Positions 21,804-31,455 are shown, counted from the first letter of the stretch. The stretch: DNA of 64,000 nucleotides from Desulfurococcaceae archaeon (GCA_028275705.1 JAPWUD010000001.1:124001-188000), one strand, 5' to 3'. The notes: generated by a model not told the origin, from the sequence alone. Numbers and translations are program-made.

Positions 21804-22255
21804 TGATGAAGTCTACTCTACTATTCCTAGTTGTTTCACTATTCATGGTTATCTACCTTTACGTCTTCAAACTAGTGAAAAAGACCTCCTACTATAGGAG
21901 AGTAAAGGCTCTGTATGAACAGGCGAAGAAAGTCCCCACGAGAGTGAGCTCGAAGGGGGATTATAGGAGGCTTAGGAAATACACTCCTTACTTAAAGGAG
22001 TATAGAAGGAGAATGTTGAAGTTATCGCTTATTAACATTGGTGTGTTCATGGCGGTGTATGCTGCAATGCTTTTTACATCCTACTTATTAATGGTTTACC
22101 AGCAAATATACGTCGTGGAAACACCTATTACAATCCCCTTTTTCACATATGTAGATGAGAGTGGTAGTCTCTACATACACTCCACCATGGTAGTTATAAT
22201 TTCACTAGCAGCTACCCACTACCCTATACTACGAGAGTTGAGGATAGAGAAGTAG
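21803..22255 (+). CDS. DUF106/EMC3-TMCO1-type Oxa1-superfamily membrane protein
   Basis: Small TM protein directly after secY. Confidence 0.75.
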   Translation: MMKSTLLFLVVSLFMVIYLYVFKLVKKTSYYRRVKALYEQAKKVPTRVSSKGDYRRLRKYTPYLKEYRRRMLKLSLINIGVFMAVYAAMLFTSYLLMVYQQIYVVETPITIPFFTYVDESGSLYIHSTMVVIISLAATHYPILRELRIEK

Positions 22256-22324
22256 TGTATTTTTGAAGGATTTAAATCCCTTAATACATAAATCAATGAA
22301 AAACAATAGAGTATACACTGGTGC

Positions 22325-22609
22325 ATGCACATGCCGAGGCCTATGTACCGTGCGAGGAGCTGGAGGAGGATTTCTAAGAGAATACCTAGTGGTAGAGCAG
22401 TAGTTCACTATGAGAAGGGGAAGCCTGGTAGAGCTAGGTGTGCTGTGTGTGGAGCCCCATTGAATGGTGTGCCAGCACTTAGACCAGTAGTGCTTAGTAA
22501 ACTAGCTAAAACGGAGAAGAGGCCTGAGAGACCCTATGGAGGCGTAGTGTGCCCTAAGTGCTTATCACGTGGTTTGAGAAACTCTATTAGAGCACTAGTG
22601 GCATCATAG
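22325..22609 (+). CDS. rpl34e: Ribosomal protein L34e
   Basis: MPRPMYRARSWRR...CAVCGAPL...CPKC. Confidence 0.95.
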   Translation: MHMPRPMYRARSWRRISKRIPSGRAVVHYEKGKPGRARCAVCGAPLNGVPALRPVVLSKLAKTEKRPERPYGGVVCPKCLSRGLRNSIRALVAS

Positions 22610-22636
22610 TGGACTCTCTACTCAGTTATAGCTTTA

Positions 22637-23179
22637 ATGAGGGGTCTCTCATTGGTTAGAGTAGTTATTAGTGGCCCCCCAGGTAGTGGGAAAACAACAC
22701 AGGCTAAACTACTAGCCGAGGAGTATGGTTTAAAATACTACTCAGCTGGGAAGATATTCAGAGAGATTGCTCAACAGAGGGGTGTTAGTTTAGAGGAGTT
22801 AAGCCTCATTGCTTTAAAGGATCCATCAATAGATCTCGAAGTAGATAAGAGAACATATGAAGTTGCTAGAGAAGACGATATTGTCATAGATGGACACCTC
22901 ACAGCGTGGATTGTGAGTGAGTTAGTTGATTATAGAATATACATCACCGCCCCTCTATCGCTCAGAATGCTTCGAATAGCTTCAAGAGATGGAAAATCCA
23001 TAGAGGATGCATTTAGAGAAACCATTGTGAGAGAGTATACTCAGAAAAAGAGGTTTTTAGAATTCTACGGGATAGATATAGATGACCTATCGATCTTTGA
23101 CCTCGTCATAAACACTAAGTATATTGGTATTAAAGAGGCATTTGAAATAATTAAAAAAGCTCTTGAGGATAAACTATAG
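22637..23179 (+). CDS. cmk: Cytidylate kinase
   Basis: [33 protein letters not shown]. Confidence 0.92.
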   Translation: MRGLSLVRVVISGPPGSGKTTQAKLLAEEYGLKYYSAGKIFREIAQQRGVSLEELSLIALKDPSIDLEVDKRTYEVAREDDIVIDGHLTAWIVSELVDYRIYITAPLSLRMLRIASRDGKSIEDAFRETIVREYTQKKRFLEFYGIDIDDLSIFDLVINTKYIGIKEAFEIIKKALEDKL

Positions 23180-23187
23180 AGGTTTTT

Positions 23188-23496
23188 ATGAAGGGGTGTG
23201 TTATGCCCGCGATCGAAGTAGGTAGAATATGCGTGAAAGTAGCTGGTAGAGAAGCGGGGAGGAAATGCGTAGTAGTAGATATTGTAGATGAAAACTTTGT
23301 CCTAGTAACGGGTCCAAAGCAGTTAACAGGGGTAAAGAGAAGAAGAGTAAACATTAAGCACATTGAACCATTAGATAAACTAGTCAAGATCACAAGAGGA
23401 GCGAGCGATGAAGATGTTTTAAAAGCTATTCAAGAATCGGGACTAGAGGAGTTCATGAAAGAAGTAGTTAAACCAAAGTTCTCTCCTATAAAGTAG
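23188..23496 (+). CDS. rpl14e: Ribosomal protein L14e
   Basis: [34 protein letters not shown]. Confidence 0.94.
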   Translation: MKGCVMPAIEVGRICVKVAGREAGRKCVVVDIVDENFVLVTGPKQLTGVKRRRVNIKHIEPLDKLVKITRGASDEDVLKAIQESGLEEFMKEVVKPKFSPIK

Positions 23497-23569
23497 CCTG
23501 AAAACCCATCTTATGTTTTTAGAGCATTGCTCCCCATATAATCCTAGTGGGGATTGAGAATCCTGGAGG

Positions 23570-24656
23570 GTGTATCTAATGGGTTTAAAGGAGAAGGGGG
23601 TGGGCTTCTTAGACAAGATCACTGCTAGAGCAGGCTATGTAAATAATTGGATTACTGTAAGGGAAGCTGATACAAGCCCCGATTACGGGGTATTACCATA
23701 TGAGAGGGGGATAATTGATCACATAAACTTTGGAGTAATAAACTTAGATAAACCACCTGGCCCTACAAGCCATGAGGTGGTTGCATGGATTAAGAGAATG
23801 TTTAATATTGAGAGAGCGGGTCATGGGGGAACCCTAGAGCCTTGGGTTTACTAGACCAAGGCGGGGATACCCCAAGGTTACCGGGGTTTTACCAATAGGC
23901 TTAGCTAATAGTACCAAGGTTATTGGAAACGTTGTACATAGTGTTAAGGAGTACGTAATGGTTGTCCAGCTACACGAGGTAGTTGAGAGGGGGAGGGTGG
24001 AGAGTGTAGTTGAGTACTTTAAGGGGAGGATCTATCAGAGGCCCCCGCTTAGATCAAGTGTTAAGAGGAGTATTAGGGTGAAGAATATATATGAGATCGA
24101 GGTTCTCGATTATCAAGATAAGTTTTTAATGCTGAGAGTACTCTGCGATCCAGGCACATATATGAGGAAGTTAGCACACGATATGGGTTTAATTCTAGGT
24201 GTTGGAGCCCACATGAGGGAGTTGAGGAGGACTAGGACTGGTCCTTTCAGAGAAGATGAGACACTGGTAACTCTACAGGAGGTGGGTGAAGCATTATACT
24301 TATGGAGGAGTAGTGGAGATGAGAGGTATTTAAGGAGGGTTATTCAACCAGTTGAAGTGTCAACCGTCCACTTGCCTAAAATACTAGTACTCGACACCGC
24401 TGTCGATGCAGTAGCCCATGGTGCTAATCTAGCAGCACCAGGAGTAGCCTTGCTAACTAAAAACGTGGAGTCCGGTAAACCAGTAGCAATATATACCTTA
24501 AAGGGGGAGCTAGTTGCACTGGGTAAATCATTGAAGAGCGCCGATGAGATCGCTAGAATGGATAAGGGGCTGATTGCCGAGACGACAAGGGTTGTTATGC
24601 CTCGAGGTGTGTATCCGAGGACTTGGAAAACAAAGAGTGGAAGTGGTTTGAGATAG
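23570..24656 (+). CDS. cbf5: tRNA/rRNA pseudouridine synthase Cbf5, split by a 31-nt intron: join(23570..23837,23869..24656), 351 aa
   Basis: Removing 23838-23868 restores GHGGTLDPKVTGVLPIGLANSTK across two frames; total exon length 1056 nt. Confidence 0.93.
23838..23868 (+). other. Archaeal bulge-helix-bulge (BHB) pre-mRNA intron in cbf5
   Basis: CCCT-AG^A-GCCTTGG(gtttactaga)CCAAGGC-GGGG-AT^A-CCCC: 7-bp intron stem, 4-bp central helix, two 3-nt bulges cut after nt 2, in-frame product. Confidence 0.92.
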
Positions 24657-25231
24657 TGCACTACTATAGGAAAACCCCTGGTAGGAGGGTACTTATACCT
24701 CTCTATACTCATGGATATACATTTCAATTTATCTCATATACTAGCCTATTCTCAGGGTCCTCGATTGATGAGGGAACACTATTGCTAATAGAGAACATTA
24801 AACTACCCGGGGATGGATTGATCCTTGATATCGGGTGTGGATATGGAGTAATTGGAGTAGTGGCTGCAAAGTTAAATCCAAAGCTAAGGGTCTACATGAC
24901 TGATATAAATCCACTAGCCGTTAAAACAGCGAGGCAAAATGCTAGGTTAAACAGAGTTGAAGATAGAGTAGTTGTATTGGAAGGGGATAGATACGAGCCT
25001 GTGAAGGGGCTGTTATTCAACGCCATCTACTCAAACCCACCGCTCTCAGCAGGAATGAAGATCGTTGAGGACATTGTGCTCGGGGCAAGAGACCACTTAT
25101 CGAGAAATGGCTTTGCACAATTCGTCTTAGCGAAGGGTGGTGAGTACCTAGAGAGAGAAGCTAGAAAAACCTATAGCATTGTGGAGGCAACGAGTAGAAA
25201 GGGTTATATTCTCCTATACCTAAAACCATAA
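24623..25231 (+). CDS. RsmC-like class I SAM-dependent methyltransferase
   Basis: LDIGCGYGVIGV, SNPPLSAG motifs; overlaps cbf5 3' end. Confidence 0.85.
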   Translation: MENKEWKWFEIVHYYRKTPGRRVLIPLYTHGYTFQFISYTSLFSGSSIDEGTLLLIENIKLPGDGLILDIGCGYGVIGVVAAKLNPKLRVYMTDINPLAVKTARQNARLNRVEDRVVVLEGDRYEPVKGLLFNAIYSNPPLSAGMKIVEDIVLGARDHLSRNGFAQFVLAKGGEYLEREARKTYSIVEATSRKGYILLYLKP

Positions 25232-25236
25232 ATAGA

Positions 25237-25322
25237 GCCGGGGTGCCCGAGCGGCCTAAGGGGCCGGCCTTGAGAGCCGGTGGGGGTTTGCTCCCGCGCG
25301 GGTTCGAATCCCGCCCCCGGCG
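25237..25322 (+). tRNA. tRNA-Ser(TGA)
   Basis: GCCGGGG/CCCCGGC acceptor stem, loop CTTGAGA, long variable arm, GGTTCGAATCC T-arm. Confidence 0.95.
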
Positions 25323-25366
25323 TTTATTACCTCTACTCACCATATTGTTACCATTGGTGATTTGAA

Positions 25367-25753
25367 TTGAGTTCCACAGCTCCAAGCACTGTGAGTGAAG
25401 ATGAGAGGTTGTGGGGTTTTATAGCTTGGGTTATTCCATTGATTGGCGGGGTTTTAGCGCTGGCTTTGAAGCCTAATTACAAGTACGCTGTCTACTGGGC
25501 TTACCTCTCTATATCATTCTTTATCGTGATTATTGGGGGATGGGTTGTAGTCTTTGTCTTCTCCATTATACCCCTTATTGGCCACATACTATCATTTATC
25601 ATGGGTGTTATTATAGGGATTGGATTACTCATAGTGTGGATTATTGGGATACTGAGGTCTCTTGAGATAAACTGGTGGAGGCCTCCTTTAATCTACGATA
25701 TTGCAAAAATACTGAATCCACGGCTAGAAGAATATATTGTTAAACCCACGTAG
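25367..25753 (+). CDS. DUF4870-like small membrane protein
   Basis: DERLWGFIAWVIPLIGGVLALALKPNYKYAVYWAY followed by TM helices. Confidence 0.6.
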   Translation: MSSTAPSTVSEDERLWGFIAWVIPLIGGVLALALKPNYKYAVYWAYLSISFFIVIIGGWVVVFVFSIIPLIGHILSFIMGVIIGIGLLIVWIIGILRSLEINWWRPPLIYDIAKILNPRLEEYIVKPT

Positions 25754-25757
25754 AGCA

Positions 25758-27092
25758 TTAAATAGGCTTTGTAAACCCCCATTTTTCCAGTGCTCTCGCA
25801 AGCTCTCTATGGGTCTTAGCATATTCCCCGAGCGGTATACCATTATTAATGGCTTCAAGAGCTTGCCTAACAGCTGCTGCACCAGCCCGCGGCCCATCTG
25901 GATGTCCTATCACACCCCCACCCACTTGTATAACTATGTCTCTTCCAAGGGCTTCAATAACTGGTGGCAGTATACCTGGGTGTAGACCACCCGATGAAAC
26001 TGGAAGTGCTGGCTTAATGTGGTACATTGGTTGCTCAAGGTGGAATATGTCGTCTGGGTCTGGCTTGAAGTGCTCCTCGCGCAGGATCCTCGCGTACCTA
26101 ACTACGTCTAATTTCTCGCCCTCTAGTTTGCCAACACCAGCTGTTCCAACGTGCAGTTGATCCACTCCTATAACCCTATAGAGCTTTGCGAGGACATACA
26201 TTGATATCCCATGGTACTTATTCCTAGTGAAGGCAGCGTGCATTGCTCTATGCGCGTGTATAGCTAGTCCATACTCCTCGGCTCTATCCCTAATATATGT
26301 TAGTGCACTCCACCCAGTTACAACAACATCTACCATAACATAGGGGTTCCCATAGTCGGCTACAAGCTTCAACCTCTTCTCCATTTCTCTAACATCTGAC
26401 GTAATATTTGCAAACCAAACCTTCCTCTCACCAGTCTCCCTCTCAACTTTATCAATAACCTTCATAATAGCCCTAGCCCTTGCTTCAAAGCGGCAGAAAC
26501 TCGGGCTCGCTAGGTTTTCATCGTCTTTAATGTAGTCTAGTCCACCATATAGTAGCTCGAAGGCTAGCTTCTCAACCTCCTCTGGTGTATAACCCTCCTT
26601 AGGCTTTGGGACAGTCCCAACTATTGGCCTATCATAAACTCTAAATATCTCTCTAACCCCCCTTACACCCTTAACAGGGCCTTTAAAGTACTCTAGAAAC
26701 CTCCTTGGTAGGTATAGGTCCTCGAGTCTTAAACCACTAGCACGCTTCATCCCAAAAATATTACCCGCTACACTAGCTAGGAATGCAGGCATATTGCCCT
26801 CTTCAAATAATTCAAGTGGATACGCTATTTTCACTAAGTAGGAGCCATCATTCAAGTCTAGTATTTCATAGACTCTGCCACTAAGCTTCTTAACTCTATC
26901 GACATCGTACCATGGATATAGAGTAGTCCAAGTCCCCGTACTACTCTCCGCAGCTATGCCGCTAGCAGCCTCCTCTATTTTAAACCCCTGTGCAGGGGTA
27001 ACCCTGAATACCCCGATAACATCTCTCTCCAAGTCTGGCGTATAGCCTGGTGTGAGGTATTCGTGGTAAGATTCAAACTCATACCTCTTCAA
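25758..27092 (-). CDS. rbcL: Ribulose-bisphosphate carboxylase, form III large subunit
   Basis: GGLDYIKDDENL active-site motif, GTVPKPKEGYTPEE; 444 aa archaeal form. Confidence 0.95.
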   Translation of the reverse strand: MKRYEFESYHEYLTPGYTPDLERDVIGVFRVTPAQGFKIEEAASGIAAESSTGTWTTLYPWYDVDRVKKLSGRVYEILDLNDGSYLVKIAYPLELFEEGNMPAFLASVAGNIFGMKRASGLRLEDLYLPRRFLEYFKGPVKGVRGVREIFRVYDRPIVGTVPKPKEGYTPEEVEKLAFELLYGGLDYIKDDENLASPSFCRFEARARAIMKVIDKVERETGERKVWFANITSDVREMEKRLKLVADYGNPYVMVDVVVTGWSALTYIRDRAEEYGLAIHAHRAMHAAFTRNKYHGISMYVLAKLYRVIGVDQLHVGTAGVGKLEGEKLDVVRYARILREEHFKPDPDDIFHLEQPMYHIKPALPVSSGGLHPGILPPVIEALGRDIVIQVGGGVIGHPDGPRAGAAAVRQALEAINNGIPLGEYAKTHRELARALEKWGFTKPI

Positions 27093-27208
27093 TTAGACCA
27101 CCTTTAACTTAGGATTTAAACGCTAAAAGGGTTATTAATTTCAAGAATGCGCTGGCTCTATATAACTTGTACTGTATTATTCAATGGCCTCTAGAGGATT
27201 GGTGGTTC

Positions 27209-27682
27209 ATGGAGGGTGAAGAGAGAGTTATTTACACGCTCCCAGGGGTTTACGACTCCCTAGAGCACACTGGGGATGTATATATAAAGGCGCATGGGAG
27301 GGATATACTAGAGTTATTTGAGAATAGTGGTTTAGCTCTTTTCGATACAATGGTTGATGTTAGGAGAGTGGAGGGGAGAACTTCAAGGATAGTTACTGCT
27401 GAGGGCTATGACTTAGAGAGCCTTCTATATAAGTGGCTTGAAGAGCTCCTAGTGCTATACTATAGTGAAAACATTGTCTGTGGGAGAGTGGTTGTCGAGG
27501 AGTTTACTGTGAAGCGCTCTAATAGTGGAGTAAACTATGTTGTTAGTGGTAGAGCCTACTGTGAGGAGTTTAACCCCGTGAAGCACGAGCCGCGTGTAGA
27601 GGTTAAATCCCCTACATATAGCTTAATGAGGATAATTAAGAGTGAGAATGAATGGATTGCCTACTTTGTTCTAGATATATAA
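27209..27682 (+). CDS. Archease (RtcB cofactor)
   Basis: LEHTGDVYIKAHG, VKSPTYSLMRI; ATG at 27209. Confidence 0.85.
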   Translation: MEGEERVIYTLPGVYDSLEHTGDVYIKAHGRDILELFENSGLALFDTMVDVRRVEGRTSRIVTAEGYDLESLLYKWLEELLVLYYSENIVCGRVVVEEFTVKRSNSGVNYVVSGRAYCEEFNPVKHEPRVEVKSPTYSLMRIIKSENEWIAYFVLDI

Positions 27683-28242
27683 TTCTTAATCTTCAATACG
27701 CAGTCTCCACAGTACTTAGCAGGCTTCTCATCTACTTCAAGTATACTATTACTAAACCTCATTACGCAGTAGTTACTGCAGTGTTCTAGCCCCATTAAGT
27801 GCCCGAGCTCGTGGAGAGTTTCTTTGACGAGCCTCTCGAAGTATAGGTCGAAGCGTGCTTGCTCACCATAGTACTCTGGTTTAAGCCTCTTAGTGAATAC
27901 TACTGCGACGTGTTGATCTGGAGAAGCCTCTCCAAAGACAAAGTTTAAGCCATACTCATATCCATCTAGATACCCAACACCAACCACGAGGCTTGAGTCA
28001 ACTAAGCCAACGAGTTGAAACACCTCCCTAAGATACTTGACAATACAGCCCCCATGATACTGCAACCTACTCCAGTCAAAACACTTCATAGGGGGCTTCA
28101 GTGTATCGGGCCAAGTCAATACATCAAGGCCCTCCACTCCCATCTCTCTAAGTTTTCTCCCAATAGCTTCATTGAGCGCATCTAAGTACTCTAAAACACC
28201 ATGCGTTGTCAAAGGCACTAGTATAATCCTCTTAACACCCAT
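27661..28242 (-). CDS. amzA: Archaemetzincin-like zinc metalloprotease
   Basis: HELGHLMGLEHCSNYCVM...CGDC; internal ATG at 28242 (ORF track extends to 28317). Confidence 0.88.
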   Translation of the reverse strand: MGVKRIILVPLTTHGVLEYLDALNEAIGRKLREMGVEGLDVLTWPDTLKPPMKCFDWSRLQYHGGCIVKYLREVFQLVGLVDSSLVVGVGYLDGYEYGLNFVFGEASPDQHVAVVFTKRLKPEYYGEQARFDLYFERLVKETLHELGHLMGLEHCSNYCVMRFSNSILEVDEKPAKYCGDCVLKIKNYISRTK

Positions 28243-28334
28243 AAGCAACCACTCCAGCAATAAACACCAAGAGCACCTAGTGTTTGGTATAAGTAAGCAA
28301 AGTAAAATAAATAACAATATACTGCACGAGTAGA

Positions 28335-28422
28335 TGCCGCCGCGGGGATTTGAACCCCGGACATCCCGGTGTCTGTGACCTCCTCTTCAGCCGGGCGCTC
28401 TCCCGGGCTGAGCTACGGCGGC
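28335..28422 (-). tRNA. tRNA-Phe(GAA) with 14-nt intron at 37/38
   Basis: GCCGCCG/CGGCGGC acceptor; CCCGG-CTGAAG^[AGGAGGTCACAGAC]^A-CCGGG; mature length 74 nt. Confidence 0.9.
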
Positions 28423-28510
28423 TCAATTGATTTATTAGTTTTTAAGGGGTTTAATATCTTTTGGAGTTAATTTTACTCCAGGGCTTTATAATCTATGTTG
28501 GTGGAGTGGC

Positions 28511-29212
28511 TTGTTGGCTGCTATTCTAGCTGGTGGTTTCGGTAAGAGGCTTAGACCCTTCACGGAGGAGTTTCCTAAGCCCATGATAAGTATTGGGGGT
28601 AGGACTCTACTAGAGTACCAGATTGAATGGCTTAGGAGTTTTGGGTTTAGTGAAGTAGTGTTGCTTGTTGGATACAAGAAGGAGAAGATTATTGAGCACT
28701 TTGGTAGTGGCTCTAGGTATGGAGTGAAGATAACTTATGTTGTTGAAGACGAGCCTCTTGGAACTGGTGGAGCTGTGAAGAATGCTGAGCACATATTATC
28801 CAAGGAGGATGTATTTCTCGTTTTAAATGGAGATATATTGACTAACCTCAACCCACTCCTACTAGTTGAGAAGGTGAATTCGAGTAGACTACTCGGTGTA
28901 ATAGCTACAATACCCCTGCCAAGTCCATACGGTATTCTAGAGTTAGAGGGGGAGATTGTAAAGGGGTTTGTAGAGAAGCCACTACTACGAGACTACTGGA
29001 TCAATGCAGGAGTCTATGCACTAAAACCAGAAGCACTCAAATACTTCCCCGAGAAAGGAGACTTGGAGAAAACAGCATTCCCAGCAATGGCCCGTGAAGG
29101 AGTACTAGGAGCAGTTAAATACACCAATGTATTCTGGAAGGCAATAGATACGTTCAAAGACCTAGAGGAAGCATCCAAGTACATAGAGGAAGCAGAGAAG
29201 AGTAAACACTAA
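28511..29212 (+). CDS. Sugar-phosphate nucleotidyltransferase (NTP_transferase family)
   Basis: LAAILAGGFGKRLRPFTEEFPKPMISIGG. Confidence 0.9.
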   Translation: MLAAILAGGFGKRLRPFTEEFPKPMISIGGRTLLEYQIEWLRSFGFSEVVLLVGYKKEKIIEHFGSGSRYGVKITYVVEDEPLGTGGAVKNAEHILSKEDVFLVLNGDILTNLNPLLLVEKVNSSRLLGVIATIPLPSPYGILELEGEIVKGFVEKPLLRDYWINAGVYALKPEALKYFPEKGDLEKTAFPAMAREGVLGAVKYTNVFWKAIDTFKDLEEASKYIEEAEKSKH

Positions 29213-29327
29213 ATCAGCATTTCCAGCGGTCTTCATCGCACAAGCACTCACAAGACCCTCTTCTCATCACCAATAAAAACACACACATAGAAACTTATAA
29301 ACCAAAACCAATAAAATAATAGAAGGA

Positions 29328-29403
29328 GCGGCGGTCGTCTAGCCTGGACTAGGACGCCGGCCCTCCAAGCCGGAAATCCCGGGTTCAAATCCCGGCCGCC
29401 GCA
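29328..29403 (+). tRNA. tRNA-Gly(TCC)
   Basis: GCGGCGG/CCGCCGC acceptor; CCGGC-CCTCCAA-GCCGG anticodon arm. Confidence 0.93.
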
Positions 29404-29405
29404 CA

Positions 29406-29450
29406 CCTCCTTTAAACACCCAGATAAACTCTATAGAGTGGCCTCTAACA
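29406..29450 (+). repeat. Copy 1 of dispersed direct repeat containing CTTTAAACACCCAGATAAAC
   Basis: 20 identical nt, plus partial similarity on both sides, with 35216-35258. Confidence 0.7.
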
Positions 29451-29486
29451 CTTCACGGTTCCGCGGGGAGTGAAATACTGGGGAAA

Positions 29487-29525
29487 TAATGCTAGGCGAT
29501 CCCTAGTATGCAGGGATCAGCATTA
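29487..29525. other. Strong bulged stem-loop (relic element end or structured RNA)
   Basis: TAATGCT-aggc-GATCCCT-agtatgc-AGGGATC-AGCATTA: two 7-bp perfect stems. Confidence 0.6.
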
Positions 29526-29779
29526 GTGCTCTCAATAAGGACGCGAGAAGGCTTACATTGGAGCGCGTGTCGAGAGGAGCGGGGTTTTACTAGAACCCTT
29601 AAAGTGCCGAGTCATTATCAAGGGAGTTACACAACTATTTAAGTGGAGTTAGACACACACCAAGTGAAGTAGGAAGGGCACTACGATATCCCGGTGAGCT
29701 AGGAGGTATTATGGTTTAATATCGTGATTTAAAAAGATGTATTAGCCTCAAGGGATGGTTTTCTGTGCTGCGTCCCCCT

Positions 29780-29941
29780 CTACTTCCTCCTCTTTAATAA
29801 GAATACCGGCAAAACTACTATGATTACTACTAATGCCCCGAGTATAATCATCTTGTCGCCTCGTCCCAGTTGCTGAGTACTCCGTGTACCCTCGGCGGCT
29901 GGGTTATCGAATACGCAGTCGTAGGTAACTGTGCAGCTGTT
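29780..29941 (-). pseudogene. Relic C-terminus of a secreted, membrane-anchored protein
   Basis: Frame ...TRSTQQLGRGDKMIILGALVVIIVVLPVFLLKRRK* (TM helix + KRRK); upstream in-frame stop at 29942-29944. Confidence 0.55.
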
Positions 29942-30101
29942 TTAGACATGGTGACCAAAGCATTGGTTATCGTGGTGGCCCATGCAATTATAGGCAGAGT
30001 AGTGGGTTCTCTATAATCAAATGTCTCCTTCATAAGGTTTAATAGCGCTCAATAAAACTCAAGGATACCTCGTCTTAACGGTCGGTGTAAATAAAGTTTA
30101 G

Positions 30102-30380
30102 TTAGAGAAGCCCATAATCTCTTAGCAGGGATTTCATTTTTCTAAGTTCTTTAACAAGCTCCACTCCCTTAGTGGTTAAAACCAGTTTTGCAGAGCCTTT
30201 GCGCTCATCTGATGGGAGACTTTCTACTAATCCACGTGCTATTAAATCATCCAGGATCTTCTTTACCCTATCATAAGATAAGTTTACTTTAATAGATAAC
30301 CATGTAGGATTTATCCCTTCTTCCGAGTTTATTGCTTCTAGGATCTCCATGATGAGCTCTAGCCTGCTCCTCTTCTTCAT
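30102..30380 (-). CDS. Winged-helix (MarR/archaeal HTH) transcription regulator
   Basis: MEILEAINSEEGINPTWLSIKVNLSYDRVKKILDDLIARGLV. Confidence 0.7.
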   Translation of the reverse strand: MKKRSRLELIMEILEAINSEEGINPTWLSIKVNLSYDRVKKILDDLIARGLVESLPSDERKGSAKLVLTTKGVELVKELRKMKSLLRDYGLL

Positions 30381-30946
30381 ACTACTATAACCCTCTTCAA
30401 ATGATATAAGGCAAATAGTAGAGTTGCAAGTGCCATTAGAAACTCCGAGAATATGATAAGGTATAAGCCTAGCTGAGTAAGCATAAGGAGAGAACCTACA
30501 CCTCTAAGCAGGAATGTTATTGAAAGCATGAGTATATAGTTTTTCAAGTACTTGCCCTTAACTAAGAGAGACGTCACAAGAGAAAGCGCAAACGATATCA
30601 AGTCAGGAAAAGACAGCGCTATAAGCGGTGGGATCACAATAAACACCTCTTCTCTCTCCGAGAATCTAATAGAAAACAACATTATGAGAAAAGCTGCTGA
30701 AGCCGTTGAAGACGACAAAGTATGCATCGTGAGGGATAGCTTAGGATCTTCTAAAACCGTGGAAACCGCGGAAATCAGTCGACTCAATGTTAATAAAATA
30801 AATGATAGTGAAAAGAACCCAAGGGACTCGATTTTAGCCCTTAAATATGATCTAGTGAAGAAAATAGAGATGTACAGGAATAAAACAAAGCTAATAGTAT
30901 TTAATACTAGTAGAGTTATGCCGTAGAAATCCAATGGAGACCCCAT
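30377..30946 (-). CDS. Polytopic membrane protein, unknown function
   Basis: 189 aa, several TM helices; overlaps neighbours (operon). Confidence 0.6.
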   Translation of the reverse strand: MGSPLDFYGITLLVLNTISFVLFLYISIFFTRSYLRAKIESLGFFSLSFILLTLSRLISAVSTVLEDPKLSLTMHTLSSSTASAAFLIMLFSIRFSEREEVFIVIPPLIALSFPDLISFALSLVTSLLVKGKYLKNYILMLSITFLLRGVGSLLMLTQLGLYLIIFSEFLMALATLLFALYHLKRVIVV

Positions 30947-31422
30947 TAACCCCGTATTGCATAATATGTTTGATTACCTAAATGAACTTCTATAACTATC
31001 CCGACAAATCCTCTATGTGTTTCAAATACTTCTACCACGAGAGTTGCGTTATTATTCATGATCAATGATGCTACGTCGTTAGCTGAAATAATTCTACCAC
31101 TCTCTTCACCTATGTAACGAGGTTGCAGAATAAGTAAAACCCTTTGCCTCCTCTCCTGCCAATACGCATAAATAACTCTACCCACCTTCTCTATCTCCGG
31201 TCTCACAATCGGGCTTCTTCCCCGGTGAAGACCAATACTCATGGAACCTATGAGGAACGAAGGCGGTTTAACTGGTAGATCCGTTAAAGCTTCCTCTAAG
31301 CCAGTTTCGTAACCTCCAGTATTTGGATACGTGAAGTATACGAATAGAGGGGGTATTACTACTAATAAAGCACAAGTAGTGGCGAGTAAAACAGTTTTGA
31401 GATCATTCCGCAATAAAGACAC
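30946..31422 (-). CDS. Membrane-anchored extracytoplasmic protein, unknown function
   Basis: N-terminal TM helix followed by soluble region. Confidence 0.55.
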   Translation of the reverse strand: MSLLRNDLKTVLLATTCALLVVIPPLFVYFTYPNTGGYETGLEEALTDLPVKPPSFLIGSMSIGLHRGRSPIVRPEIEKVGRVIYAYWQERRQRVLLILQPRYIGEESGRIISANDVASLIMNNNATLVVEVFETHRGFVGIVIEVHLGNQTYYAIRG

Positions 31423-31455
31423 CTGGAAAAAATATGATGATTAAAAATAAAAAAC

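Noticed and set aside
23497-23569. Hairpin TCCCCA...TGGGGA upstream of cbf5 as an H/ACA or regulatory RNA
   Set aside because: Only a 6-bp stem with no ACA box or second stem; too weak.
23570-24656. cbf5 as a frameshifted pseudogene
   Set aside because: A BHB intron with correct cleavage geometry restores the conserved motif exactly, so an intact intron-containing gene is the better explanation.
25758-27092. Form III RuBisCO as an unusual finding
   Set aside because: Well described in archaea (AMP/nucleoside salvage); the active-site motif is normal and no unusual neighbours were seen.
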